NCBI RefSeq assembly: GCF_040365005.1
Contig: NZ_BAABWV010000005.1
Location: forward strand, 62,001-126,000
Length of the DNA: 64,000 bases
From: Antarcticimicrobium sp040365005
GTDB taxonomy: Bacteria; Pseudomonadota; Alphaproteobacteria; Rhodobacterales; Rhodobacteraceae
Reading direction: 5' to 3'
The position numbers and the translations under genes are program-made. The notes below the pieces were generated by a model that saw nothing but the letters and a program-made list of their open reading frames with translations, did not search any database and was not told where the DNA came from. Positions 8,601 to 18,000 of the stretch are shown here, one piece after another. The stretch's first letter is position 1; every line of letters begins with the position of its first letter.

Positions 8601-8628
8601 CTGACCCCGGGTCAGGCCCGGGGTGACA
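8601..8628. repeat. GC-rich palindrome, likely bidirectional terminator or dispersed intergenic repeat
   Basis: ACCCCGGG (8604-8611 region) and CCCGGGGT flank a five-base loop TCAGG, and the stem can be extended with weaker pairing by CTG/CAG-like ends. It lies just past the end of the CurA-like gene (stop at 8643) in a convergent gap. Sequences of the type GTCACCCCGG...CCGGGGTGAC are common dispersed palindromes in alphaproteobacterial intergenic DNA. There is no T-run after it. Confidence 0.5.
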
Positions 8629-8642
8629 GGGGGCGGGTGCCC

Positions 8643-9683
8643 TCAGATCAGCTTGACGATCTGCTTGCCCTTGTTGCCGCCCTTGAGCAGCGCCATGAAG
8701 GTTGCCGGCGCGTTTTCCAGCCCCTCGGCGATATCCTCGAGATAGGCGATCTCGCCGCTCATCACTTTCGGCGCGACCTCTTTCAGGAATTGCGGGTAGC
8801 GGTCGTAGTGATTGGAGATGATGAAGCCGTTCACCGAGAGGAACTTCACCAGGATGTTGCGCCACAAGCCGGGGGCGGTGAGGCCCTCGTCGCTGGCCCC
8901 GGCGCCGAGACCGCCGGCGTTGTACCAGGCGATCATGCCGCAGATCGGGATGCGGCCGTGGTTGTTCATCAGCGGCATCACCGCCTCGAGCACCTTGCCG
9001 CCGACGTTCTCGAAATAGATGTCGATGCCGTCGGGGCATTCGCCCTTGAGCGCGGCGCGCAGGTCGCGGGCGCTGTCATAGGCGCGGTGGTCGAGGCAGG
9101 CGTCGAAGCCGAAGGTCTCGGTCGCCAGCTTGCACTTCTCGGCACCACCGGCGATGCCGACGGTGCGCAGTCCGGCGAGCCGGGCGACCTGGCCGACCAT
9201 CGAGCCAACCGGGCCGGTGGCGGCAGCGACGACCAGCGTCTCGCCCGCCTTGGGCTTGCCGTATTCGGTGAGCCCGTGCCAGCCGGTGAAGCCGGGCATG
9301 CCGAGTACCCCGAGCGCGGTGGTGATCGGCGCCTGGTTCGGGTCGAGCTTGCGCAGCTGGTTGGCCGGCAGGCAGCCGTGGGTGGCCCAGCCGAGCATGC
9401 CGAAGGCGAAATCGCCGGGTTTGAAATGCGGGCTGTTCGAGGCGATCACCTCGCCCACGGCACCGGCCTCCATGGTGCCGCCGATCGGCACCGGGGCGGC
9501 ATAGGATTTGGCGTCGTCCATGCGCCCACGCATGTAGGGATCGAGCGACATGTAGTGGCTGCGCACCAGAACCTCGCCCTCGCCCGGGGTCGGGACCGGG
9601 GCGGATTCATAGCTGAAATTGTCGGGGCCGGGGGCCCCCTCGGGCCGGCTGGCCAGGGCGATGCGGTACATCTGATCTGTCAT
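8643..9683 (-). CDS. NADP-dependent medium-chain reductase (CurA/leukotriene B4 dehydrogenase-like)
   Basis: A 346-residue zinc-independent MDR-family enoyl/alkenal reductase. It shows the N-terminal SLDPYMRGRM motif, GMPGFTGWHGL at the domain junction, the Rossmann loop AATGPVGSMVGQVARLAG (about residues 155-172) with the NADP-preferring AGGAEKC, and FENVGG. E. coli CurA (curcumin/dihydrocurcumin reductase) is about 345 residues, so this is a full-length relative. The in-frame extension back to 9740 is rejected because a purine-rich AAGGAGGAAACGC run precedes 9683. It reduces alkenals or similar double bonds; the native substrate is unknown. It converges with metR. Confidence 0.92.
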   Translation of the reverse strand: MTDQMYRIALASRPEGAPGPDNFSYESAPVPTPGEGEVLVRSHYMSLDPYMRGRMDDAKSYAAPVPIGGTMEAGAVGEVIASNSPHFKPGDFAFGMLGWATHGCLPANQLRKLDPNQAPITTALGVLGMPGFTGWHGLTEYGKPKAGETLVVAAATGPVGSMVGQVARLAGLRTVGIAGGAEKCKLATETFGFDACLDHRAYDSARDLRAALKGECPDGIDIYFENVGGKVLEAVMPLMNNHGRIPICGMIAWYNAGGLGAGASDEGLTAPGLWRNILVKFLSVNGFIISNHYDRYPQFLKEVAPKVMSGEIAYLEDIAEGLENAPATFMALLKGGNKGKQIVKLI

Positions 9684-9778
9684 TGCGTTTCCTCCTTCGC
9701 GCTTTGGCGCAACGGTGGGGGTCATGGGCGGAATAGGCAAGCGGCCCGGGGTGTAACGTGGCGGAAGAGTGCCGGTGC

Positions 9779-10192
9779 CTAGCTGGCGAAGATCGCGTCA
9801 AAGTCGCGGAAGCCCTTGATCTCGATCGGGTTTCCGGACGGGTCGAAGAAGAACATCGTGCGTTGCTCGCCCGGTTCCCCGGCAAAGCGGATCACCGGCG
9901 GGATGTCGAAGTCGATCCCCTCGCGTTCCAGCCGCGCGGAGAGGTCGAGCCAGGCGTCGAGCGGCAGCACCGCGCCCATGTGCGGCATCATCACCATGTG
10001 ATCGCCGACCTTGCCGGTCCGCGTGGTCGGGAAGGGCTCGCCCAGATGCAGCGAGAGCTGGTGGCCGAAGAAATCGAAATCGACCCAGGTGTCGGTGCTG
10101 CGCCCCTCGGCGCAGCCGAGCACGCGACCGTAGAAATCGCGCGTGGCATCGAGGTCGCGCACGTGGAGGGCGAGGTGAAAGACGGAATTCAT
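9779..10192 (-). CDS. VOC (glyoxalase/dioxygenase superfamily) protein
   Basis: A 137-residue vicinal-oxygen-chelate protein with two beta-alpha-beta-beta-beta modules. Module one opens FHLALHVRDLDATRDFYGRVLG (the histidine is the typical first metal ligand). Module two ends MFFFDPSGNPIEIKGF, whose glutamate is the typical last ligand. An internal HQLSLH adds another histidine. It is a single-domain cytoplasmic protein. The reaction (isomerase, dioxygenase or binding protein) cannot be inferred. It lies between the CurA-like reductase and a small membrane protein on the same strand. Confidence 0.88.
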   Translation of the reverse strand: MNSVFHLALHVRDLDATRDFYGRVLGCAEGRSTDTWVDFDFFGHQLSLHLGEPFPTTRTGKVGDHMVMMPHMGAVLPLDAWLDLSARLEREGIDFDIPPVIRFAGEPGEQRTMFFFDPSGNPIEIKGFRDFDAIFAS

Positions 10193-10216
10193 GAAGATGT
10201 CCTTGAGATTCGGGTT

Positions 10217-10588
10217 TTAAAGGTAGCCACGCCAGACCAGCACCGCGAGCAGCAGCGCGAGGAAGGCGAGCATGTTGAAGGCAAGGCCGCCCAGCATTCC
10301 CAGCCACCAGCCCTTGCGCCGGTCGGCAAGGTCGATGGTGTTGAGGTGGGTTTCGACCTCACTCGCGGCCTTGTCGAGGGCCTGGGCGTCCAGCGTCAGG
10401 CGCAGGCGCGGGTGGGCGGCAAAGGATTCGGCCTCGGCCAGGCGGGCGGCCTGGGTCCGGATTCGGCGGGGCAGGCGGTGGCGTGCGCGGCGCAGAACGT
10501 CGCGCAGGGTTGCGCCGCGCCCACCCACGCGGGCGTGCATCAGCGCGGTGATCTGGGCGATGCGGTCGGGGATCTGGGCGTGGGTCAT
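10217..10588 (-). CDS. Small C-terminally anchored membrane protein of unknown function
   Basis: A 123-residue protein that I do not recognise. The first about 90 residues are Arg/Ala-rich and helical, with many charged residues and heptad-like spacing (RLAEAESFAAHPRLRLTLDA). One hydrophobic segment near the C-terminus (about residues 96-118, LGGLAFNMLAFLALLLAVLV) would anchor it in the inner membrane, with the N-terminal part probably in the cytoplasm by the positive-inside rule. It ends 25 bases before the VOC gene start, so the two may be cotranscribed. Confidence 0.7.
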   Translation of the reverse strand: MTHAQIPDRIAQITALMHARVGGRGATLRDVLRRARHRLPRRIRTQAARLAEAESFAAHPRLRLTLDAQALDKAASEVETHLNTIDLADRRKGWWLGMLGGLAFNMLAFLALLLAVLVWRGYL

Positions 10589-10702
10589 CGGCGGCTCTCC
10601 TGCCGGGGCAACCTAGCGGTGCGGGGCGGGGGGCTCAATGGCTGGTATCGGGGTTAGGGGAGGGGTCTGGTCCTTGTCCGGTGCAGCGGCTATCACCACG
10701 GC

Positions 10703-11470
10703 ATGTTGAACTGGATTTCCCATCCCCCCGCCCCGGGCGCCGCCGATGTGCCGCCACTGCTGATCGCGCATGGGCTGTACGGCTCGGCGCGCAACTGGGG
10801 CGTGATCGCCAAGCGGCTGTCGGACCAGCGGCAGGTGGTGGCGGTGGACATGCGCAACCACGGCCAGAGCCCCTGGACCACGCCGCACCGCTACGCCGAG
10901 ATGGCCGATGACCTGGCCGAGGTGATCGGCGCGATCGGTGGGCGGGCCGACGTGCTGGGCCATTCGATGGGCGGCAAGGCGGCGATGATGCTGGCGCTGC
11001 GGCATGGCGCGGCGGTAAACCGGCTGGTGGTGGCCGATATCGCGCCGGTGCCTTACGGCCATTCGCAGATGCAGTTCATCGAGGCGATGCGCGCGGTGGA
11101 CCTGTCGACGGTCGAGAAACGCTCGGACGCCGAGGCGCAGCTGGCGGCGCTGGGGGTGGATCGGGCGCTGCAGAGTTTTTTCACCCAGTCGCTGGACCTC
11201 AAGGAGAAACGCTGGCGGCTGAACCTGGATGCGCTGGCCGCCGACATGGACGAGATCCTGTCGTTTCCGCAGGTCGAGGGGCATTGGGACGGTGCGGCGC
11301 TGTTCCTGTCGGGGTCGGAGTCGGACTACGTGAAGCCCGAGTATCGTCCGCGCATCCGCGAATTGTTCCCGAACGCGCGGTTCGCGCGGCTGTCCGGGGC
11401 AGGCCATTGGCTGCATGCGGAAAAGCCGCGCGAATTCGAGGCGACGGTGCGGGCGTTCCTGAACGCCTGA
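10703..11470 (+). CDS. Alpha/beta-fold hydrolase (YbfF-type esterase)
   Basis: A 255-residue esterase-like alpha/beta hydrolase. The oxyanion-hole strand is LLIAHGLYGSARNW, the nucleophile elbow is LGHSMGGKAAM (serine near residue 95), and the catalytic histidine lies in GAGHWLHAEKP close to the C-terminus. These motifs and the length fit the YbfF group of thioesterases/esterases that cleave acyl-CoA or short esters. There is no signal peptide, so it is cytoplasmic. It stands alone on the plus strand and converges with the rhodanese gene. Confidence 0.9.
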   Translation: MLNWISHPPAPGAADVPPLLIAHGLYGSARNWGVIAKRLSDQRQVVAVDMRNHGQSPWTTPHRYAEMADDLAEVIGAIGGRADVLGHSMGGKAAMMLALRHGAAVNRLVVADIAPVPYGHSQMQFIEAMRAVDLSTVEKRSDAEAQLAALGVDRALQSFFTQSLDLKEKRWRLNLDALAADMDEILSFPQVEGHWDGAALFLSGSESDYVKPEYRPRIRELFPNARFARLSGAGHWLHAEKPREFEATVRAFLNA

Positions 11471-11491
11471 GCCGCACCGCCGGGGCTGTGC

Positions 11492-11884
11492 TCACATGCC
11501 CTGGTCAACCGGTTCGATCATCGGGCCGCCGGTTTTCTTCCAGTCGTCCAGCCCGCCCATGTTGAAGACCTGCGCATAGCCCATGTCCTTGAGCAGCTTG
11601 CCGGCCAGCGCGGCGCGGCCGCCGGAGGCGCAGTGCAGCACGATCGGGCGGTCAAAGCGCATCTCGGGGTCGTGGAACGGGGTCGCGGGATCGGCGCGGA
11701 ACTCCAGCATGCCGCGCGGCACGTGGTGGGCGCCGACCGCGCGGCCGGCGCTCTGCAACTCGGGCGCGTCGCGGATGTCGAGCAGCAGCGCCCCCTTTGC
11801 CACCATGTCTTGGGCGGTCTGGCCGTCGATCCGTTCCACCGCCGCGTTGGCGGCCTCCATCATCTGCTGTACCGTCAATGGCAT
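11492..11884 (-). CDS. Single-domain rhodanese-like protein
   Basis: A 130-residue single rhodanese domain expected to carry persulfide sulfur. The active-site loop reads CASGGRAALAGKLL (about residues 91-104), with the Cys that forms the persulfide. Upstream are the typical LLLDIRDAPELQSAGRAVGAHHVP features. There is no signal peptide. The gene stands between the converging hydrolase and the giant sensor gene. Its partner pathway (sulfur relay, cyanide or thiosulfate handling) is not indicated by neighbours. Confidence 0.92.
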   Translation of the reverse strand: MPLTVQQMMEAANAAVERIDGQTAQDMVAKGALLLDIRDAPELQSAGRAVGAHHVPRGMLEFRADPATPFHDPEMRFDRPIVLHCASGGRAALAGKLLKDMGYAQVFNMGGLDDWKKTGGPMIEPVDQGM

Positions 11885-11966
11885 CGTGTTCTCCTGTTCA
11901 CGCGGTTCGCGCGCAGGCTAGCATGGGGGCCGGGACGGGGCCACAGAACAGGGGCCGGATCACGGT

Positions 11967-12005
11967 CAATTCAGCGTGGCAATTCAGAACGGCAATTCGG
12001 GGCGT
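11967..12005. repeat. Three tandem 13-bp direct repeats
   Basis: CAATTCAGCGTGG (11967-11979), CAATTCAGAACGG (11980-11992) and CAATTCGGGGCGT (11993-12005) follow each other without gap and end just before the stop codon of the giant sensor gene (12008). The first seven bases are identical in units one and two. They lie in the 123-base gap before the rhodanese start. They may be tandem protein-binding sites for rhodanese transcription or part of the 3' end of the operon transcript; neither is shown. Confidence 0.75.
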
Positions 12006-12007
12006 CT

Positions 12008-15000
12008 CTATTTCTCCAGCATCTCGATCCCGCTCCAGCCTTCGGGCAGGTCGCTCCGGGCCAGGTGGCGGGCCCGTTCGGCCAGCGTTCGGGCCGCCTT
12101 GTCCCGGGGGGCGGCGGCGGCGATTTCGGCGAACCCGGCCTCGGCGGAGGCGAAATGCCCTGTGCGCAACGCCGCCAGCGCGGCCTCGAAGGCGGGGCGG
12201 GTCTCGGCCTTGTGCCGGGCGCTGTCGGGCGGGTCGGCGGCGAAGATCTCGTACACCACGACGGGTTTGTCCCGCCCGGCCACGCGGACCACGTCCAACT
12301 GCCGGTGCGGGTAGACGCCGGGGTCGGGCAGTGCTGCGATCACCTCTTCGGACACGGCGATACCGACGCCATAGCGTGCCGTGAGCCCCTCGAGCCGGGC
12401 GGCGAGATTGACCGCGTCGGACACCACATTTCCGCTCATCCGGTTCTTGTCGCCCATGATCCCCATGATCAGATCGCCGGTATGCAGCCCGATGCCGGTG
12501 GTGATCGACGGCTGGCCGCGCGTTTCGCGGTCGGCATTGAAGCGGCGCAGCTCGCGCAGCATCTCGACCGCCGCCTGCACCCCTTCCTCCGGGGCGCCGG
12601 GGAACAGTGACATGATCCCGTCGCCCAGGAATTGGTTCACCACGCCCTTGTTCTTGTGCACCAGCGGGCCGAGGCGGCCGAAATAGTCGTTGAGAAAGGC
12701 AAAGGTCTCGGCCGGGCCGCTTTTTTCCGCGAAACCGGTGAAGCTGCGGATATCGGAAAACATCACGGTCATCTGCCGTTCGACGTTGTTGCCCAGTTCG
12801 ATGTCGAGAATGCTGTCACGCTCCAGGAAGCGCAGGAACTCGATCGGGACGAAGCGTTCATAGGCGGTCGACAGGCGGGCCAGTTCGATATGGGCGTGCA
12901 TCCGCGCCGACAGTTCCTCGCGCGAGAACGGTTTGGCCAGATAGTCCGTGGCGCCCACCTCGAACCCCGCGCGCAGGTTCTCGACCTGGTTCTTGGCGGT
13001 GAGCATCACCACCGGCAGGGCGGCCACCGGGCGGGTGGCGCGGATGCGGCGGCAGACCTCGTATCCCGACATGCCCGGCATCATCACGTCGAGCAGCACG
13101 ATATCGGGCTCGAACCCCGCTTCGAGCGCGCGCAAACCCTCGGGGCCGTCCCGGGCCATCTCGATGCCGAACCCTTCGAGTTCCATGAAGTTGCGCAGCA
13201 CCTCGAGGTTGATCGGGTCGTCGTCGATCAGCAGCGCCCGGTATTGGCGTTCCGTTCGATCCGCATCGCGCCGCCGGATGACCGGTTGCGCCGTGTCGAC
13301 GTCGGAAAAGGCGGTGGGCTGGAACAGCCTGGTGCCGTCGCCGGTCTCGTCGCTCGCCCCGCCCGTCGTGTCGTCCTTGGGGCCGGGCTGCGCCCTTGTC
13401 CCTGGCATGAGCCGCGAAACGGTCTTGCTCTCGGTCGGTTGGGCCGGCGCGTCGGTTGCGGGCAGGTCGAAGGAGATGGTGGTGCCGCGCCCCTCGGCGC
13501 TGTCGACCGCGATGTGCCCGCCGTGCATCTCGACCAGGCTCTTGCTGATCGCGAGGCCCAGCCCGACGCCGCCGAACGCGCTTTCATCCGAGGCGTCCAG
13601 CTTGCGGAAGCTTTCGAAGATGGCGGTCTGCGCCTCCAGCGGGATGCCGATGCCGGTGTCGGTGACGGTGACGTGACCGCGATCCCTGCGCAGGTCCAGC
13701 CCCACGGTGACCTGGCCGCCCGGGGAGAACTTGATCGCGTTGTCGACAAGGTTGAACAGGATCTGCTGCAAACGGTTTTCATCGGCCAGCAACGCCTGCG
13801 CATCCCCGGGTACCGCGTTGATCATGTCGACGCCGTTCTGTGCCGCGCGGGGCTCCATCACGCAAAACACCACGTCGACCAGTGCGCGCAGGTCCAGCGG
13901 CCTGGGCTGCAGGCTCAGCTCGCCCTCGCGCAGGCGCGACAGGTCGAGGATATCGGTCACCAGGTGCGACAGCCGCTCGCCCGAGGAGACGATCAGCTCC
14001 AGCGTCGCGCGCGCCGGGGCGGGAAGATCGCCCTTGGCCCCCTCGATCAGCGCCTCGGCCAGCCCGATGATGCCGTTGAGCGGCGTGCGCAATTCGTGGC
14101 TGGTGGTGGCGAGGAATTCGTCTTTGAGCCGGTTGACCCGGGCCAGTTCCTCGGTGGCGCGTTTTTCCAGTTCCAGCGCCTTGGACTGCCGGGCATAGAG
14201 CCGCGCGTTCGACAGCGAGATCGCCGCCAGCGAGGTCAGCGTCGACAGGATTTCCTGACGCTGGATCGTGAACACGCCCTCTGACAGCGAGTTTTCCAGG
14301 TGCAGGACCGCCTGCAACCCGTGCTGGCCCAGCACCGGCAGGCACATCAGCGATTTCGGGGCGCGGGCGCGCACATAGGCCAGCCGGGCATGGCGCGAGG
14401 CCGAGCGGGCGTCGGACAGGATCACCGCATCGCGCGCCGCGGCCACCTGCGCGACCAGTTCGCGCGGGTAGCTGGCCGGGTCCAGCGTGTCGAGCGCGCC
14501 GTCGTCTGATTGGATGGAAATCTCGGGTTCGGCGCCCTGCATCCGCCCCTCGGCGGCCAGGTGCAAATGCCCGTCGTCGTGCATCAGGTAGAGGGATCCG
14601 GCATCGGCCCCGGCGTTTTCCAGCGTGATCTGCATCAGCCGCTTGAGCAGGGTGTCCAACTCGGTCACCTCGAGGATCAGGTGGCTGGCCTTGATGACCG
14701 AGGTGACGTCGAGCGCATCGTCCGCAGAGGCGGGCGGGGCCGCCGGCCCCGGTGTGACCAGATCCGGCCGCTCGGCCTCGAGCGCGCGCAGCTTGTTGGC
14801 GGCGCCCCATTGGGCATAGGCGTGATGCGCGCGCCGCAGGTACTCTGCGCTGGCTGCGCTGTCCCCGGTCTGGTCGGCCAGGGCGGCGGCGCATTCGCAG
14901 GCGATGCCCAGATAGCTCCAGGCGCCGCTTTCCTCGGCCTTGCGCAGCGCCTCGTCGTAGAGGTCGCGCGCCTGCCCGGTGGCCCCGTTCATGCGGCGGT

Positions 15001-18000
15001 CCTCGGCCAGCAGCAGCGGATACTGGTACAGGTGGTTGGTGGGATATTTTTCGGCCAGCCGTTTGAGCGCGGCGAGATGCTTGCGCAATTGCGCCCGGCG
15101 TTTTCGCGGCGAGCGTTTCGACAGGCGGCTGCCGGCACGGGTCAGGCTGAGTCCCAGCAGCAGGTGGTAATCGACGAACTCCGGGCCGAGCGTGGCAAAG
15201 CCCTCCTGCGCCCGCAGCTTGTCGCTGATTTCCCCGACCATCGCCCAGTCGCCGAAGACATGGGTCAGCAGCAGTTCGGTGGTGCAGAAGGAGCCCACCG
15301 ATGCCTCGCCGGTCATCTGCTCTTCGATCTCGCGGTCGTCACTGGTCCACAGCCCGGTTTCGGCGGGATCGGTCAGCCGGGCCACGGCGCGGTGATAGAT
15401 GCGGGTGATCGAGCTGAGGACCTCGTGGCGCAGCCGGCGGTCATAGCGGTCGTATTCCACCAGCTGGTCGGCGATGCGGTCCAGCGGTTTGCACATCAGC
15501 CAAGCGTATTTCAGCAGGCTGTAGTAATAGTAGCCGACATATTCGAGGTCCGACGCGGTCCAACTGTGCACCAGCCCGTCGCGCAGCAGCGCCCGCAGGT
15601 CGTCGTAGCGGCGAAAATGCCAGGCCAGGACCACGCTGTAGGTATAGGTGAAGCGCCCGCGCACCAGCGGGTGGATCTTGCGCGGTTCCAGCAGCTTGAA
15701 CAGGTTGGTGCCCATTTCATAGGCCTTGTCGATCGAGTTGAAGGCCAGGTAGATGACGATGGCGTAGTTCTGGATCGAGAACAGCCCGGCGCTGGTCAGC
15801 CCTTTGCGCAGGGTCAGGCGGAACATGCGCAGCGAGATCAGGACGAAGAGATCCTTGTTCTGCAGGAAGGCCGGGGTCGAGACGATCATCAGCATCTCGA
15901 TCAGTTGTTCGGCCTTGGGGTCGTCCATGTCTGGTAGCTTGGAGAAATCGAGAACGTCGTGTCGGCGCAGGTCGATCCGGGTGCCGATCAGCTGGGTCAT
16001 GATCTTGGGCCCCGGGGGGCCGCGCAGGTTGACGCCCAGGAGTTTCAGCCCTTCGACACCGAAGTCGATCGCCTTTTGGTATTCCGAGCGCGAGGTGAAC
16101 AGGGTGACGAGGGTCTGATAGATCCGCGCCTTTTCCGCATCCGAGGCCAGGTGGGCGATCAGCTCCTGGAAATGCGGTTCGGCCTCGGCAAAACCGCCGG
16201 ACATGAATGCGGCCTCCATCGCCTCGGTGCGCAGGTCCTGGGTGATCTCGGGGTCGGTGGCCCAGTCGATGCCCGAGACGCCGGCGGGCAGGCTGTCGGC
16301 CAGCGACAGGTATCCCGCGCCGATCCCGTAGGCGGCGACGGCCTTGGCCCGGCGGGCGCCGTGAATGGCGCCCTGCGTCACCCGCCGGCCGATCTCGGGG
16401 TCGGTGATCAGGTCGGCGCCCAGCGCGATCTGGTCCATCGCGCTGAACAGGCGGTCATCCTCTTGCGGGGTGTCGATGTCGCGCAGCAGAAACGCCCCGA
16501 TCTGGTAGTGCAGTTCCACGCGGCGATCCTCGGGGATCGACCGGTAGGCGGCGTCGCGCACGATGTCATGGCTGAACCGGAACACCCCGGTCTCGTCGCC
16601 CTGGCCCTCGGTGACGAAACCTTCGTGGATGGCCTCGCCGAGGTCGTCGAGGATCTCTTTCTCGCTCTGGTCCGAGACGATCCGCAGCGAGGCAGCGGCG
16701 AAACGCGTGCCGAAGGCCGCCGCCAGTCGCAGCGCCGCCACCGCGCGCGGCGACAGGGTCTGAATACGCTCGGTCATCAGGTTGGCGACGTCGACCTCGA
16801 CCATGCGCTCGGTGACCGCGTCCATCACCCATTGCCACTGGCCCAAGCGGGGATCGAAGCGGATCGCCCCTTCGCGGTAGAGCGCGATGAGCAGGCGGCG
16901 CACGTGAAACGCGTTGCCCTGGGTCTTGACCGCGATGACACCGGCCAGTTCGTCGACATCGACCTTGGGGTCAAGGTGCATGGTGTCGATGATCAACTGC
17001 CGGATATCGGCATCCGACAACGGGCCGACCTCGATCTGTGCGGCGGTGATCCCGGCGTCGGAGACGGTTGCGAGAAGCTTGCGCAGGGGGTGCGCCTCGG
17101 GAATCTCGTTGTCGCGAAAGGCCCCGACGATCAGGAAATGCGACGGCGTGGCGGTCAGGAAGATATCCTCGAGCAGCCGGATCGATTCCATGTCCGCCCA
17201 TTGCAGGTCATCCAGGAACAGGATCAGCGGCGCCGCGGCGTCCGACAGGGTTTCGAAAAACGCCTGCATCGAGACCTGGAACCGCTGGTTGATTTCCATC
17301 GGGTCTTCGGCGGCATCCGCCGGGATGTCGCCGACGATATGCTGCAAATCGGGCAGGAAGGCGACGACGACGGGCAGGTTGTCACCCAGCGCCTCGGTCA
17401 GCGCGCTGCGGAACCGCGCGACCGCCTCTTCGCCCCGGGCCAGTTTCTCGAGGATCAGGTTGCGCAGCGCCTGGCGCAGCCCGAGGTAGGGCAGGCCGTG
17501 GATCTCTTCGTATCTGCCGGAGAGAAAGACCGGCTCGGCGCCCGGGCATGTCAGGGAACGCAGGGTTTCGACCAGCGCGGATTTGCCCGAGCCGCTGGGG
17601 CCGCTGACCATCACCAGGCCGGCGCCGCCCGCCATCACGCCCTCGAAGGCCCGGCGCAACTGCGCCTGTGCGGCGTCGCGGCCATAGAGCTTGTCGGGGA
17701 TGGCAAAGGTCGCCTTCTGGTCCTGCACGCCCAGTTCGAAGTCCGGTAAGCTGCCGTCCCGGAGGAAGGCATCGCGGCACAGCCGCAGGTCGGCCAGCAG
17801 GCCATAGGCGGTCTGGTAGCGGTTGCCGGGCGCCTTTTCCAACAGCCGGGCGACGATCCGCGCCAGCGCCTCTTCGCCCGGTTTGTCGCGGGCGATCCCG
17901 GCCGCCGAGACCGCCAGATGCATGTGCAGCAGTTCCAGCTTGTCGATGCTTTCGAACGGCGGCGCGCCGGTCAGCATCTCGTAGAAGATCACGCCGAGCG

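Noticed and set aside
12632..17749. Long plus-strand frames over the giant sensor gene
   Set aside because: They mirror the codon pattern of the sensor and show no family motifs; the domains on the minus strand are continuous.
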